A DNA stretch of 64,000 bases from JAWKZG01 sp041396125 (GCA_041396125.1 JAWKZG010000006.1:1-64000); one strand, 5' to 3'; numbered from the stretch's first letter, positions 44,211-55,098 are shown. Numbers and translations: made by a program. The notes: generated by a model not told the origin, from the sequence alone.

Positions 44211-45904
44211 GTGAACGAAAATCACCCCGCCAGTAATCATCTCACGGGGGCCCGGTTTCTGGCTGAGGCGCTCAAGCATTGCGGCGTACGCGATGTTTTT
44301 ATTGATGCCATCCTGCGCGCCAGCCTGATCGAGATGGAGCAGGTCGGGATCAACCGGGTCATGGTACATTCGGAAAAAACCGCAGCCTATATGGCTGACG
44401 GCTATGCCCGCGTCTCCAATCGTGTCGGGGTTTGTATGGCTCAGTCGGTAGGCGCGGCCAATCTTGCGGCCGGTCTGCAGGACGCCTATCTGCACCGTTC
44501 CCCAGTGCTTGCACTGACCGGGCGCAAACCACCGTTGTACCGTTATCGTAATGCCTATCAGGAAATCCACCATGCGCCTTTGTACGAGCCGGTCACCAAA
44601 ATGCAGGCGAGCGTCGAGGTGGCCGATCAATTGCCCTTGCTGTTGCAACAGGCTTTACGCGAAGCGACAACAGGGACACCCCGACCGGTGCATCTCGATA
44701 TCAACGGTTTGCAGGGCGAGCTGATCGAAGGCGCACGCTTGCACGCACCTTACTTCCCCGATCCCCGTTATGGACGGATTCCTGTACATCGTCCAGCCGC
44801 CGCGCCGGAGGAAATCGAGCGGGCTGCCGCAGCGCTGGCGCAGGCTCAAAAACCGGTGCTGGTGATTGGCACTGGCGCGATTCAGGCCGGTGCGCACAAG
44901 GCGGTCACGACACTGACGGAAACCTTGCAGATCCCGGTTGCCACCTCGCTTGGCGGGCGCGGTATTCTGCCCACCGTGCATCCGCATCATATCGGCGTGG
45001 TCGGCACGTATTCCGCGCCGGTCACCAATCAACTGGTACATGAAGCCGATCTGGTGATCTTTGTCGGTTGCCATACCAGCGATCAGGTGACCAATGACTG
45101 GACGGTGCCGGCTGCCGGTACGCCGATCATTCAGATCGATATTGACGGCAGCGAGTGTGGCCGTAATTACCCGGCTACCCTGGCCGTGGCAGGCGATCCG
45201 GCGGTCGTATTGCAAAACCTGCTGGACGCGACCGAAACTCAGGCCGGCTGGCGTGAATGGACGCGGGCCGCGAACGGGCGTTTCCAGGCCTGGCAGGCGT
45301 CGATGCTGTCTCACTGCCGTTCTGATGCCGCACCGTTGCGCGTCGAGCGGCTGTGTCACGAACTTGGTGAATGTTTGCCGGAAGATGCCGTGCTGGTCGC
45401 CGATACCGGTTATTCGGGGATATGGACCGGCACGATGGTGGAGCTGAAACACCCTGGCCAGACCTATTTACGCGCTGCGGGCTCGCTTGGCTGGTCATTT
45501 CCTGCCGCGCTGGGTGCCAAATGCGCAGTGCCTGACCGCCCGGTGATCTGTTTTTCGGGCGATGGCGCGATTTATTATCATTTAAGCGAATTGGAAACTG
45601 CCAAACGGCGGGATATCCCTGTCGTGCTGGTCATCAACAACAATTCTGCGTTTGCCCAGGGCATTCCCAAATACGTTCCCTGTATGGGGACAGCACGGGC
45701 AATCGCGATGAATTAAGCCGCTTCGGGCCAACCAACTTTGCCGATATTGCACGTGCTTTCGGGGTCGAGAGCATCCGCGTGGAGCAACCGCAAGCCTTAC
45801 GCCCGGCGCTGGAGCGTGCTATCCAGTTGAATGCGCCGGTGGTGGTCGATGTGGTGACCGACGCAGAGGTTCGCGCCCCTGAAGCCTGGAGTCCAAACTC
45901 ATGA
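44211..45904 (+). CDS. Thiamine-pyrophosphate-dependent enzyme (acetolactate-synthase-like), one frameshift
   Basis: The three TPP-enzyme domains are in order: pyrimidine-binding (FLAEALKHCGVRDVFIDAILRASL, HSEKTAAYMADGYARVSNRVGVCMAQ with the activating Glu), a central domain (AQAQKPVLVIGTGAIQAGAHKA) and a PP-binding domain (CFSGDGAIYYHLSELETAKRRDIPVVLVINNN, the GDG-x(n)-NNN motif). After IPKYVP the frame closes at 45716; adding one C to CCC near 45680 gives LYGDSTGNRDELSRFGPTNFADIARAFG and a stop at 45904, about 564 residues. The stop overlaps the next start as ATGA. The reaction is a decarboxylation or carboligation of a 2-oxo acid; the exact substrate is unknown. Confidence 0.85.
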
Positions 45905-46874
45905 CAGATAAACACGATACTGCTATTGATAATGTCGCCATTATTGGTGCCGGTACGATGGGCCATGCGCTGGCTCTGGTGCACGCCCTGGGCGGCTGTC
46001 AGGTACGCCTGACCGATAATAGCGCGCACCAGCTCGAACAGGCACCAGCCCTGATCGAAGCGGCCCTCGATACCTTGATCGACGCCGGTAGTTTTGCGTC
46101 GCAAGATAAAGCCGAAGTATTAAGCCGGATCACAACCCGGGACACGCTGGCGGCAACCGCAAGCGGTGCGCAACTGATTATTGAAGCGGTCGTTGAAGAC
46201 CGGGAAGTCAAGCGCACGGTATATCAAGAGCTTGATGAGAGTGCCCCGGAAGATGCCATTATCGCGTCCAATACGTCTTATCTGGATATTTTTCCGTTGT
46301 TGCCGGAACGGCGTTTACCGCGCGCTCTGATCACGCACTGGTATACCCCGCCGTATATTATTGATCTGGTCGATCTGGCACCTGGTCCGGCTACGGTGCC
46401 CGAAATCATGCAGACCCTGCAGGCTATGTATACCGGGTTTGGCAAACAGCCGGTGGTTTTTGCCAGCATGCTGCCGGGTTATGTGGCCAATCGTCTGCAG
46501 GCGGCGCTGGGCCTGGAGATTTTTCATTTGCTGGACGAAGGTCTGGTCAGCGCTGAGGATATCGATAAATCGATCATGCACGGCTTATCGTTGCGCATGG
46601 TCACCCTTGGCTATTTCAAAAAGCCGATTTCACCGGCCTGGACATGATGCGGCGGGCGCTGGCCAACCAGACGTACACACCACCGCCGGTACGCGATCAC
46701 AGTGACAGTCTTGACCGGCTGATCGAACAGGGCCGTACCGGCGTCATGGCAGGAGCCGGTTTTTATGATTATGCCGGCAAATCGGCCGTGGAATTATTCC
46801 GGGAGCGGGATATCAAGCTGTTAAAGCTGAAATCCGCCTGGCAAAAAATTGAACAAACGGAGGGTAATTCATGA
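45901..46874 (+). CDS. 3-hydroxyacyl-CoA dehydrogenase family protein, one frameshift
   Basis: The N-terminus NVAIIGAGTMGHALALVHALGG is the NAD-binding motif of the HCDH/hydroxybutyryl-CoA-dehydrogenase family, followed by IIEAVVEDREVKRTVYQELDESAPEDAIIASNTSYLDI and ITHWYTPPYI with the active-site His. The C-terminal helical domain begins LPGYVANRLQAALGLEIFHLLDEG. Adding one A to the A5 run near 46620 converts the end to FKKADFTGLDMMRRALANQ and joins the last 76 residues (GFYDYAGKSAVELFRERD). It may act on a hydroxy acid rather than a CoA ester, like related carnitine or gulonate dehydrogenases. It overlaps both neighbours by 4 bp. Confidence 0.85.
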
Positions 46875-47632
46875 TTCAAGCAGATCTAAGCGGCCGCAGG
46901 GCCATCGTCACCGGCGGCGCTTCCGGCATCGGTCTGGCAACCGTCACCATGCTGGCCCGGATGGGCGCTAAAGTTGCCCTCAATTATCTGCCGGATGACC
47001 CGCAAGGGCCGGAACAGATTGCCCGGCTCACCGGGGCCGGGATGGACGTTATTGGCGCTCCGGGTAATGTTGCCCAGCCCGGTGTGGCGGAAAGCATGGT
47101 GACAACCGCCATCAAGGCTATGGGTGGGCTGGATTATCTAGTCAACAACGCCGGCACACCCAATACACCGGCGCCGATTCCGCCCAGTGATCTGGAACGG
47201 CTGGATGAAGATTTCTGGCAGATTATTCTGAACACCAATCTGATCGGTCCGTTTCGCTGCGCCAAAGCGGCGGCTGGTGCCTTGCGGGAAAGTCAGGGTG
47301 CTATCGTCAATACGGCGTCTATTGCCGGGCTGGGCCAGCAGGGTTCAAGCAGTGTGTATTCCGCTTCGAAAGCCGGTCTGGTTTCACTGACCCGCAGTCT
47401 GGCGCGCGGGCTCGGTCCAGAGGTGCGGGTGAATGCCGTCGCGCCCGGCTCGGTCAATTCACCCTGGCAGAAAGACTGGCCGCAGCAACGCAAACAGGAA
47501 TCTGCCGAACGAGCCGCGCTGAAACGCATGTGCGAGCCGGAGGATATCGCCGAGGTGATCTTTTTCCTCTGCGTCAGCGGACGCATGATTACCGGCGAGA
47601 CCGTTGTTGTCGATGGCGGCCTCACGCTGTAA
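46871..47632 (+). CDS. Short-chain dehydrogenase/reductase (FabG-like)
   Basis: The 253-residue SDR has AIVTGGASGIGLATVTMLARMGAKVALNY (residues 9-37), YLVNNAGTPN near 90, the catalytic Ser in NTASIAGLGQQG and YSASKAGLVSL near 158. Its ATG overlaps the previous stop, so it belongs to the TPP-HCDH operon. It likely oxidises a hydroxyl group of the same pathway intermediate; this is inferred from context. Confidence 0.9.
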   Translation: MIQADLSGRRAIVTGGASGIGLATVTMLARMGAKVALNYLPDDPQGPEQIARLTGAGMDVIGAPGNVAQPGVAESMVTTAIKAMGGLDYLVNNAGTPNTPAPIPPSDLERLDEDFWQIILNTNLIGPFRCAKAAAGALRESQGAIVNTASIAGLGQQGSSSVYSASKAGLVSLTRSLARGLGPEVRVNAVAPGSVNSPWQKDWPQQRKQESAERAALKRMCEPEDIAEVIFFLCVSGRMITGETVVVDGGLTL

Positions 47633-47660
47633 GGCGTAAAACCTGGCCCATAAAACTTTG

Positions 47661-48527
47661 CTAGGCGCTGATCCCGAACAGGCTGGTCAGTGATTGGGTC
47701 TGCACCAGCGCCTGCATGTCGGCCGCTGATGGGCGTTGCTCAAAGCGGCTGGCGGCATCCAGTACTTGCGGCAGCAGTTTGATATCGCCAACAGTATTCA
47801 GAAAAATATCCGGCTCGCCGAGCACCCAGTGTACCGCCCGCTCGATCTCCTCTGGCGTGTCCAGCGGTTCATACCAGGTGTTGTGATTCGGGGATGTTGT
47901 CCCCCAGGGGCCGCGGGCGATGGCTTTGATGGTCTGCACCGCCACATTGCGTTCCCGGCAGAGATGCAGCACATCGTCGAAGTCCTGCCGGTAGCGATCG
48001 TTCTGATACATCACATAATTGTAGGGCAGCAGGATCGAATCGAAGTCAAAGCGGGCCAGGCTGCGTTTGTGCATGGCTGCTATTGTCCAGCCATGACCGG
48101 TCACGCCGATGTAGCGCACCAGTCCTTCCTCGCGTGCCTGCAGCAGGGCTTCCAGCGCACCGCCCGGACCCATCGCGGTATCCCATTCATCGGGGTGGGC
48201 GAGGGCATGCAGCTGGATCAGATCAATCTGCTCGACCTGCAGTCGCTGCAAGGAACGCTGCAGTTCTTCCCGCGCTGCCGGGCCGCTGCGCTGACCGGTT
48301 TTGGTAGCCAGAAAAAAATCCTTGCGATGATTCTTCATCCACGGGCCGATACGCACTTCCGCATCGCCGTAGCGGGGTGCAGTATCGATGTGATTAACGC
48401 CGTATTGTAATAAGATGTCCAGGGTGTGATCGGCTTCTGCCTGGCTGACGTTTTTCAGAGCGGCAGCACCAAACAGCGTTACGGTGCTGTGGTGGCCGGT
48501 ACGACCAAACGGACGTTTTTGGATCAT
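47661..48527 (-). CDS. Aldo/keto reductase family protein
   Basis: The 288-residue protein has the AKR barrel elements: FGRTGHHSTVTLFGAAAL, YGVNHIDTAPRYGDAEVRIGPWM (Asp and Tyr of the tetrad, near 43-65), DFFLATKTGQRS with the catalytic Lys, LIQLHALAHPDEWD with the His and VRYIGVTGHGW. It is convergent with the SDR gene. It probably reduces or oxidises an aldehyde or sugar with NADP(H). Confidence 0.9.
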   Translation of the reverse strand: MIQKRPFGRTGHHSTVTLFGAAALKNVSQAEADHTLDILLQYGVNHIDTAPRYGDAEVRIGPWMKNHRKDFFLATKTGQRSGPAAREELQRSLQRLQVEQIDLIQLHALAHPDEWDTAMGPGGALEALLQAREEGLVRYIGVTGHGWTIAAMHKRSLARFDFDSILLPYNYVMYQNDRYRQDFDDVLHLCRERNVAVQTIKAIARGPWGTTSPNHNTWYEPLDTPEEIERAVHWVLGEPDIFLNTVGDIKLLPQVLDAASRFEQRPSAADMQALVQTQSLTSLFGISA

Positions 48528-48586
48528 GATTGCTTGCCGATGGTGTGGTTGATGGGTGCAAGCAGTGTAACCCAGAGGTTCCCTGT

Positions 48587-48838
48587 ATGGCGATTTGGGC
48601 TTATGAATGTCACCCCTGCGGTGCTGTTGAAGGCGATGTCAATCCGGTCTGGTATGTGGCGCAGATCGCTATCGACGAGATGCCTGCGACCACGCGTATG
48701 GTAAAAGTCAAAGTAGGTCGACACTGGCGATGTGCCCGTGTTGACAGACACCGAAAACAGTCGGTTGAGGGGCTGCTGCTGCGCACTGCCATCGCCAGCC
48801 CGGCGCAATCCTGCGCGGATTGCGAAGACTCGGAATGA
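48587..48838 (+). CDS. Possible small hypothetical protein upstream of hypC
   Basis: An 83-residue frame from ATG 48587 is preceded by AGAGG. It contains CHPCG near the start and CADCED near the end, a pattern that could bind a metal. No family is recognised and the middle part is basic without clear structure. It may be a genuine small gene or a chance frame before the hyp operon. Confidence 0.3.
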   Translation: MAIWAYECHPCGAVEGDVNPVWYVAQIAIDEMPATTRMVKVKVGRHWRCARVDRHRKQSVEGLLLRTAIASPAQSCADCEDSE

Positions 48839-48934
48839 GTCGTATCGCGGTGGGAAAAAATAGCTGCCGACTGCGGGTATAAAAATCCCGGCAGTGGGAC
48901 ACACACTTAACAGCAACAGCGAAGCGCTATCATT

Positions 48935-49212
48935 ATGTGTCTAGGTATTCCCGGTCAGATTATCGAAATTACCCACGCTGAGCATAAACTGGCGAAAGTG
49001 GTTATCGCCGGCGTCAAGCGGAAATCAATATCGCATGCATTGTTGACGCCGAACACCCGATCGAGTCCTGCGTGGGGGATTGGGTATTGGTGCATGTGGG
49101 TTTCGCCATGGCCCGTATCGATGCCGACGAAGCCGCCCGAACTCTGGAACTGCTCACCTTGCTCGGTGAAGCCCAGGCCGAACTTGAGGCGATGCAAAAC
49201 ACCGAACAGTAA
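48935..49212 (+). CDS. hypC: Hydrogenase maturation chaperone HypC, one frameshift
   Basis: HypC carries the iron-cyanide precursor with HypD and delivers it to the [NiFe]-hydrogenase large subunit. The start MCLGIPGQIIEI has the essential Cys2. After VVIAGVKR a G missing from the GG near 49020 shifts the frame; restoring it gives EINIACIVDAEHPIESCVGDWVLVHVGFAMARIDADEAARTLELL and a stop at 49212, a normal 91-92-residue HypC. It opens the hypC-D-E-A-B series. Confidence 0.9.
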
Positions 49213-49339
49213 AGAGCCTTGCATCAAGCAGGATGGTCCAATGGTGGGGACTGACTGAAGCAATCATTAAGGAGCAATCATTAACTGGCAAGGGATCAGC
49301 CCGGATCACCGATCACTGGGCATCACTTGGGAGCCTGTC

Positions 49340-50459
49340 ATGAAATATGTGGATGAATTCCGCGACCCGGATAAAGCGCAACGCTTATTGCAGGGCATTC
49401 AGCAACAGGTCGCGCAGCTTGATCGCGATAAGCCCCTGCAATTAATGGAAGTGTGCGGTGGCCATACTCATTCTATTTTTCGTTACGGCCTGGAAAACCT
49501 GCTGCCCGAGGCCATCGAGCTTGTGCACGGGCCGGGTTGCCCGGTGTGTGTCCTGCCGCGCGGGCGGGTGGATGACTGCGTAGCGCTGGCAGAAACGCCG
49601 GGCGTGATATTGACCACTTTTGGCGATGCGATGCGCGTGCCGGGATCACAAAAAGCCTGCTGCAGGCCAAGGCCGAGGGCGCGGATGTGCGGATGATGTA
49701 CTCGCCGCTGGATGCCTTGAAACTGGCGCGACAGCATCCCGCCCGCGAAGTGGTGTTTTCGGTCTGGGTTTCGAAACCACCATGCCGAGCACGGCGCTGA
49801 CCGTCTTGCAGGCAGCGGCTGAAGGGATCGATAATTTCTCCCTGTTTTGCCAACATATCACCATTATTCCGACGATGAAGGCGATTCTGGATGCGCCCGA
49901 TCTGCAACTCGACGGTTTTATCGGGCCAGGTCATGTCAGCATGGTGATCGGCCAGCAGCCGTATCGTTTTATCGCTGAACACTACCGCAAACCGCTGGTG
50001 ATCGCCGGCTTCGAGCCGGTGGATATTCTGCATTCGATCTGGCTGTTGTTACAGCAACTGATTCAGCAGCGCTGCGAGATTGAAAACCAGTACCGCCGGA
50101 TAGTGCCCGAACACGGCAACCCGCAAGCCCTGGCGGCAATCGAGCAGGTTTTTGAACAGCGCGAGGTCAGCGAATGGCGTGGACTGGGCACGATTGAACA
50201 TTCCGGCGTCAGAATACGCGAGCGCTATGCCCGCTTTGACGCTGAACGCAAATTTGCTGTGGCCAATAACCACATTGCCGATCCGTCAGTGTGTCAGTGC
50301 GGCGAGGTTCTGCAAGGGATGATAAAACCCTGGCAGTGCAAGATTTTCGGCACGTCTTGTACGCCGGAGTCGCCGCTCGGTGCGCTGATGGTGTCGTCGG
50401 AGGGGGCGTGTGCGGCGTACTATCAGTACGTCCAGCCGAGCGCCACGCAGCCCGCATGA
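49340..50459 (+). CDS. hypD: Hydrogenase maturation protein HypD, two frameshifts
   Basis: HypD is the iron-sulfur scaffold on which the Fe(CN)2CO group is assembled. The first frame has LMEVCGGHTHSIFRYGLENLLP and LVHGPGCPVCVLP with catalytic cysteines. Adding an A to the A5 run near 49650 gives SLLQAKAEGADVRMMYSPLDALKLA, and adding a T to the T4 run near 49760 gives FFGLGFETTMPSTALTVL. The rest is intact to stop 50459, with VCQCGEVLQGMIKPWQCKIFGTSCTPESPLGALMVSSEGACAAYY holding the cluster cysteines. Restored length is about 373 residues. The stop overlaps hypE as ATGA. Confidence 0.92.
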
Positions 50460-51493
50460 GCGATACCCCGCGCGACAGCCGCGTCACGCTGGCTCACGGC
50501 AGTGGCGGCAAAGCAATGCAGGCGCTGATCAATGACGTCTTCGTCCGCGCCTTTGATAATCCGCTGTTGCGACCGCTGGAAGATCAGGCCCGGCTGGTTT
50601 TATCTGATTTGGCCCGCTACGGCGATCGGCTGGCTTTTACGACCGACAGCTTTGTGGTCGATCCCCTGTTTTTCCCTGGTGCTGATATCGGTCAGCTGGC
50701 GGTCAATGGCACTGTGAATGATCTCGCCATGAGCGGGGCGCGGCCTTTATACCTGAGTTGCGCGATGATTATCGAAGAAGGCCTGGAGATAGCCACTTTG
50801 CAGCGGGTTGCAGCTTCCATGCGCATGGCTGCCGAGGCCGCCGGGGTGGTTATCGTCACGGGTGATACCAAAGTGGTGCCGCGCGGGGCAGCGGATAAAT
50901 TATTTATCAATACCACTGGACTGGGTGTTATTCCTGCCGGTGTGAATATCCAGGCCATTAACGCCCGGCCGGGCGACCGGATTCTGCTCAATGGTTATCT
51001 GGGCGATCATGGCGCGGCGATTGTTGATGCGCGGGGCGAACTGGCGCTGGAAAACACCATCACCAGCGATTGTCAGCCTCTGCATCAGCTGGTGCAGGCG
51101 ATGCTGGCCGTGTGTCCGGATATTCACTGTCTGCGCGATGCCACCCGTGGCGGTTTGGCGACGGTATTGAACGAATTTGCTGCCAGTGCCGGTTGCTGTC
51201 TGCGGATCGATGAACGGGTGTTGCCGGTGCGGGATGAGGTACGCGGCATGTGTGAAATTCTGGGGCTGGACCCTGTTTATCTGGCCAATGAAGGCAAACT
51301 GGTCGCCCTGGTGCCGGCGGCCGCAGCCGAGCCGGTACTGGCTGCCATGCGGGCGCAGCCGGCAGGCCGCGATGCGCTGATTATCGGTGAGGTGCTGGCC
51401 GCACCACAAGGGCGCGTGGTCATGCGGACCCTGTTTGGTGGCGAGCGTATCGTCGATAGACTGGTCGGCGAACAACTGCCAAGAATTTGCTGA
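50456..51493 (+). CDS. hypE: Hydrogenase maturation carbamoyl dehydratase HypE
   Basis: HypE turns a carbamoyl group on its C-terminal Cys into the cyanide ligand. From ATG 50456 (ATGA overlap with hypD) the protein is 345 residues, with VTLAHGSGGKAMQALI, AFTTDSFVVDPLFFPGADIGQLAVNGTVNDLAMSGA, the ATP-site GDTKVVPRGAADKLFIN and the C-terminal LPRIC carrying the acceptor Cys. All expected features are present. Confidence 0.96.
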   Translation: MSDTPRDSRVTLAHGSGGKAMQALINDVFVRAFDNPLLRPLEDQARLVLSDLARYGDRLAFTTDSFVVDPLFFPGADIGQLAVNGTVNDLAMSGARPLYLSCAMIIEEGLEIATLQRVAASMRMAAEAAGVVIVTGDTKVVPRGAADKLFINTTGLGVIPAGVNIQAINARPGDRILLNGYLGDHGAAIVDARGELALENTITSDCQPLHQLVQAMLAVCPDIHCLRDATRGGLATVLNEFAASAGCCLRIDERVLPVRDEVRGMCEILGLDPVYLANEGKLVALVPAAAAEPVLAAMRAQPAGRDALIIGEVLAAPQGRVVMRTLFGGERIVDRLVGEQLPRIC

Positions 51494-51495
51494 GC

Positions 51496-51824
51496 ATGCA
51501 TGAACTGGGCATTACGCGCACGATTGTCACTATCGCCAGCGAGCAGGCAGAGGGTGGCAAAGTTATCCGTGTGCTGCTGGAAATCGGCCAGCTGAGTGCG
51601 GTCATGCCTGACGCCATACGCTTTGCTTCGATGTAGTCAGCCAGGGCACGGTACTGCAAGGCGCGCAGTTGCAAATCCATGAAACGCCCGGCCGCGTCCG
51701 TTGTCAGGATTGTGGCAGGGAATTCACCATTCAGCAGTTGCCGGCGCGTTGTGTCTGTGATTCTGCCCGGCTGGATATTCTGGCCGGTGAAGACTTGATC
51801 GTTAAAGAGATAGAGGTGATCTGA
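51496..51824 (+). CDS. hypA: Hydrogenase nickel-incorporation protein HypA, one frameshift
   Basis: The start MHELGITRTIVTIASEQ has the nickel-binding His2. In frame it stops after DAIRFASM. Adding a T to the TTT at about 51631 gives AIRFCFDVVSQGTVLQGAQLQIHETPG and runs to stop 51824. The zinc site reads VRCQDCGREF, then ARCVCDS: the second pair is C-x-C, one residue shorter than the usual C-x-x-C, which may be another small sequence error or a real variant. The stop overlaps the hypB start (TGATG). Confidence 0.88.
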
Positions 51825-52684
51825 TGTGTACACACTGTGGTTGTTCTGTTACTGCCAAAACCAGCATCCATAAACTGGACCAGACCGGTTCAACCGGGTC
51901 CGCGCACGGGCATGCTCATGCACATGATCACGATCACCCGCACGCCCATCCGCGCACTCATACACACGATCATGTTCACTCGCACGGCCACTCGCATGAC
52001 CATGACCACCCGCAGAGTACAACAAAGGTGCTGGAGCAGCGCATTCTGGCCAAGAATGACCAACTGGCCGAACGTAACCGGATCTGGTTTGAGCAGCATA
52101 ATATCCTGGCGCTGAACCTGGTCAGCTCGCCTGGTGCCGGGAAAACCACTCTGCTGGAACGCACGATCCGTGATCTGAGCGCAGAGCGGCCCATCGCGGT
52201 GATTGAAGGTGATCAGGCCACCGCCAGGGATGCCGAGCGCATTCAGCGCACCGGTTGTCAGGTGGTGCAGATCAATACCGGCACCGGTTGCCATCTGGAA
52301 GCCGCCATGCTGGCGGACGGGCTGCATACTCTGCAGCCGCCGCAAAACGCTATCGTAATGATCGAAAACGTCGGTAATCTGGTCTGTCCGGCCTTGTTCG
52401 ATCTGGGCGAGCGGGCCAAGGTCGTGATCCTGTCGGTCACGGAAGGCGAGGACAAACCACTGAAATACCCGCATATGTTCCGGGCGGCGGATATTATGAT
52501 ACTGAATAAAATCGACTTGCTGCCGTATCTGCAATTCGATCTGCAGCAATGTCTTGACGCGGCTTATGCGGTCAATCCGGCGTTACAGGTTTTTCAACTC
52601 TCGGCGACCACTGGTGCGGGTCTGTCCGCATGGTACGACTGGCTGCGCAGTCAGTCGTCTGTACCGCTTTCGTCTGTCAGTTAG
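51824..52684 (+). CDS. hypB: Hydrogenase nickel-incorporation GTPase HypB
   Basis: The 286-residue protein starts MCTHCGCSV, a CxxCGC high-affinity nickel motif, followed by a histidine-rich stretch (about 28-64, alternating H with G/A/D) likely to store nickel. The GTPase has the P-loop SSPGAGKTTLLERTI near 105, the metal-site Cys-His in TGTGCHLEA, ENVGNLVCPA and the NKID specificity motif. It gives Ni to HypA and the hydrogenase. It is the last gene of the hyp operon. The operon contains no hypF or hydrogenase subunit in this window. Confidence 0.96.
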   Translation: MCTHCGCSVTAKTSIHKLDQTGSTGSAHGHAHAHDHDHPHAHPRTHTHDHVHSHGHSHDHDHPQSTTKVLEQRILAKNDQLAERNRIWFEQHNILALNLVSSPGAGKTTLLERTIRDLSAERPIAVIEGDQATARDAERIQRTGCQVVQINTGTGCHLEAAMLADGLHTLQPPQNAIVMIENVGNLVCPALFDLGERAKVVILSVTEGEDKPLKYPHMFRAADIMILNKIDLLPYLQFDLQQCLDAAYAVNPALQVFQLSATTGAGLSAWYDWLRSQSSVPLSSVS

Positions 52685-52690
52685 CTGCCA

Positions 52691-55098
52691 TTACCGCTGC
52701 GCTGTAATCAGCCGGGCCACGATTTCACGCACCTGATCGGGCATGAACGGTTTTTCCAGATACGGTCGACCGCATTGCTCCAGAAACAGGCGGTAAGGTT
52801 CACTGAGTAAATCGCCGGTGGCAAAAATAAAGCGCTCGCGCAGGTGTGGATAATGGCGCGAGACCTCGGCAAACAGCGCCGGCCCGTCCATCTCCGGCAT
52901 GCGCAGGTCACAGATGATGACATCGTAGTCCTCGCTGGCCAGCCGGGTCAGCGCTGCCTGGCCACTGTCCACTGCGTTGACCTGCCAGTCTTCCCGATCC
53001 AGAAACTCGATCAAAAGCTCGCCGATGTCGATCTGATCATCAATGATCAATATGTGCGCCTGACCGCGTTCTGCGCTGATCGCGGCCGGTTTGACGGGTT
53101 GTTCTGCAGTCGCGCCGTTAGCGGGTAGACGGACCCAGAAGCGGGCACCGCCACCCGTTGCCGCATCAACCCCGATACTGCCGCCGTGTGCACTGACAAT
53201 GCCGTGGCAGACGGACAGCCCGACCCCGGTACCTACGCCGGTTGGTTTGGTGGTGAAAACGGATCAAAAATACGCCGCCGCAGTTCGGCCGGCACGCCAG
53301 GTCCGGTATCGCAGATTTCAATCTCCGGTTCCGCGCTGTCGGCCAGATAGCGGGTTGTAATGGTGATGCGGCGCTGGTCGCTGTCATCGCTAATGGCCTG
53401 TGAGGCGTTCAGCAGCAGATTAACGAAGACCTGACTGAGCTGGTCGGGATCGCCCAGTACTGTGGGCAGTTGCGGGGCAAAAGCGCAACTGACCTGGATA
53501 TCCCGATTGCGCATCTGATAAGCCACCAGATCCAGCGTTTGTTCGAGCAGGCTGTTCAGTTGCACCGGCAGCTTGGTACGGGGTTCATCGCGCGCCATGG
53601 CGAGGAAAATCTTGACGATCTTGGCACAGCGTTCCGCCGCCTGACGGATGCGGCTGGCACGTTTGAGCAGGGCCGGTTCGGTGAATTCGATCTGCAGCAT
53701 CTGGGCCTGGCCCAGCACCACCGACAAGGGGTTGTTCAGTTCATGCGCGACACCGGCCAGCAGCATGCCCAGCGCGGACAGTTTTTCGCGCTGATAAAGC
53801 GTCTCCCGCTGGCGCTGGACTTCTTCTTCGGCTTTCGCCTGGTTGGTGACATCGGTGAAGGTGCAAATGATCATGCCGTCGGGCAGTTTCTGGCGCCGGA
53901 TCTCGATCAGCCGACCGTTTGGAAACTCATGCCGGTAGGACTCATGCGTCAGATCCCGGTATGCCTGCAGGCGTTGCGCGACCACGTTGTCGATCGTGGC
54001 CTGCGGTGACTCGCCCGGCAGGTGCAGACCATATTCAAGCCGGTTGCGGATCAGCGCTTCGACCGGCGTACCGGGCCGGCCCAGCTCAAGCGGGTAGCCG
54101 ACAATATCGTGCAGTCCCTGATTGGTCAGTACGACCCGTAAATCCGGGTTGAGTACGATCACGCCCTGGGCAATGTTCGCCAGTACCGCTTCGAGCTGTT
54201 TGGTGCGTTCCAGCAGCTCGATTTCCAGTTTGCTTTCATGGGCTTTAAGCGCAAATTCTGCCTGTTTGCGCGCAGTAATATCGGTGCGTACGGATACAAA
54301 TCCACCCGTCGCCAAACGTTGTTCCCGTACCAGGTCCCAGCGCCCGTCCGGCCACTGGTCTTCTTCCAGGTGCAGCGCCTGACTGCGACGGCGGGCCAGA
54401 AACTGGCGAATCCACGGCTCTTTGTCGCTGTTTCGCAGAGCGGGATCGGTGACAACATTATTGGCAACACTGCGGCGCACCATGTCTGCCATCGCCGTGC
54501 CTTTGATCTTGTCCTGCGCCGGCAGAAACGGAAATATCTGGTGGAAGCGGCGATTGGTCAGTACAACCCGGTCGTCGGCGTCGTACAGAATAAAGCTGTC
54601 CGATAACTCGTTGATGGCCTCCCGCAGCAGGCTTTCACTGTGCTGTGTTTGTACCTGCTGGCTGACGTCCTGCAGGGTCACCAGCACGGCCGGACCACCT
54701 GGCCAGTCAAACCGTGATTCGCTGATTTCCAGCCAGCGCAGACCGCTGCGGGTAGTCAACGGGATAATGTCAGGCGGCTGCACGACACTCTCATGCAGCA
54801 CTGCATCGGCGCGCTGCAGACGGGCGGCTTGCAGGGCTGGCGGGAATAAATCCAGCAGGCTGGTCTGCGCCAGCAACTCCGTCGGCGCGGTAAAACCCAG
54901 CAAGCGGGCGGCAGCGGTATTGGCGTATAAAGGGGAAAACTGCCGATGAATCAGCACGCCGCCGGGAATGGCATCGAGAATAGCGGCATGAGGCACAGCA
55001 TGGCCTTCGGCAGAATAGTCTTCGGCAGACGGGGCCGAGTCCGGCGTTGGCGGGCGTGTGTGTTCCGGCATGGCTGGCCTTACGGGCATACGCGGCAT
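52691..55098 (-). CDS. Hybrid sensor histidine kinase with three PAS domains and a receiver, one frameshift
   Basis: From 55098, PAS domains lie at about 35-140, 155-275 and 300-420 (ILDAIPGGVLIH, AINELSDSFILYDADDRVV, VLANIAQGVIVLNPDLRVVLTNQ). The dimerisation domain has the phospho-acceptor His in GVAHELNNPLSVVLGQ, and the ATPase domain has FVNLLLNASQAI and ICDTGPGVP. Adding a T to the T4 run near 53254 gives FFTTKPTGVGTGVGLSVCHGIV and continues into a C-terminal receiver with Asp in VIICDLRMPEMDG. The restored protein is about 800 residues, cytoplasmic, with no membrane helices. It is convergent with hypB; redox or oxygen sensing is possible but no cofactor motif proves it. Confidence 0.87.
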
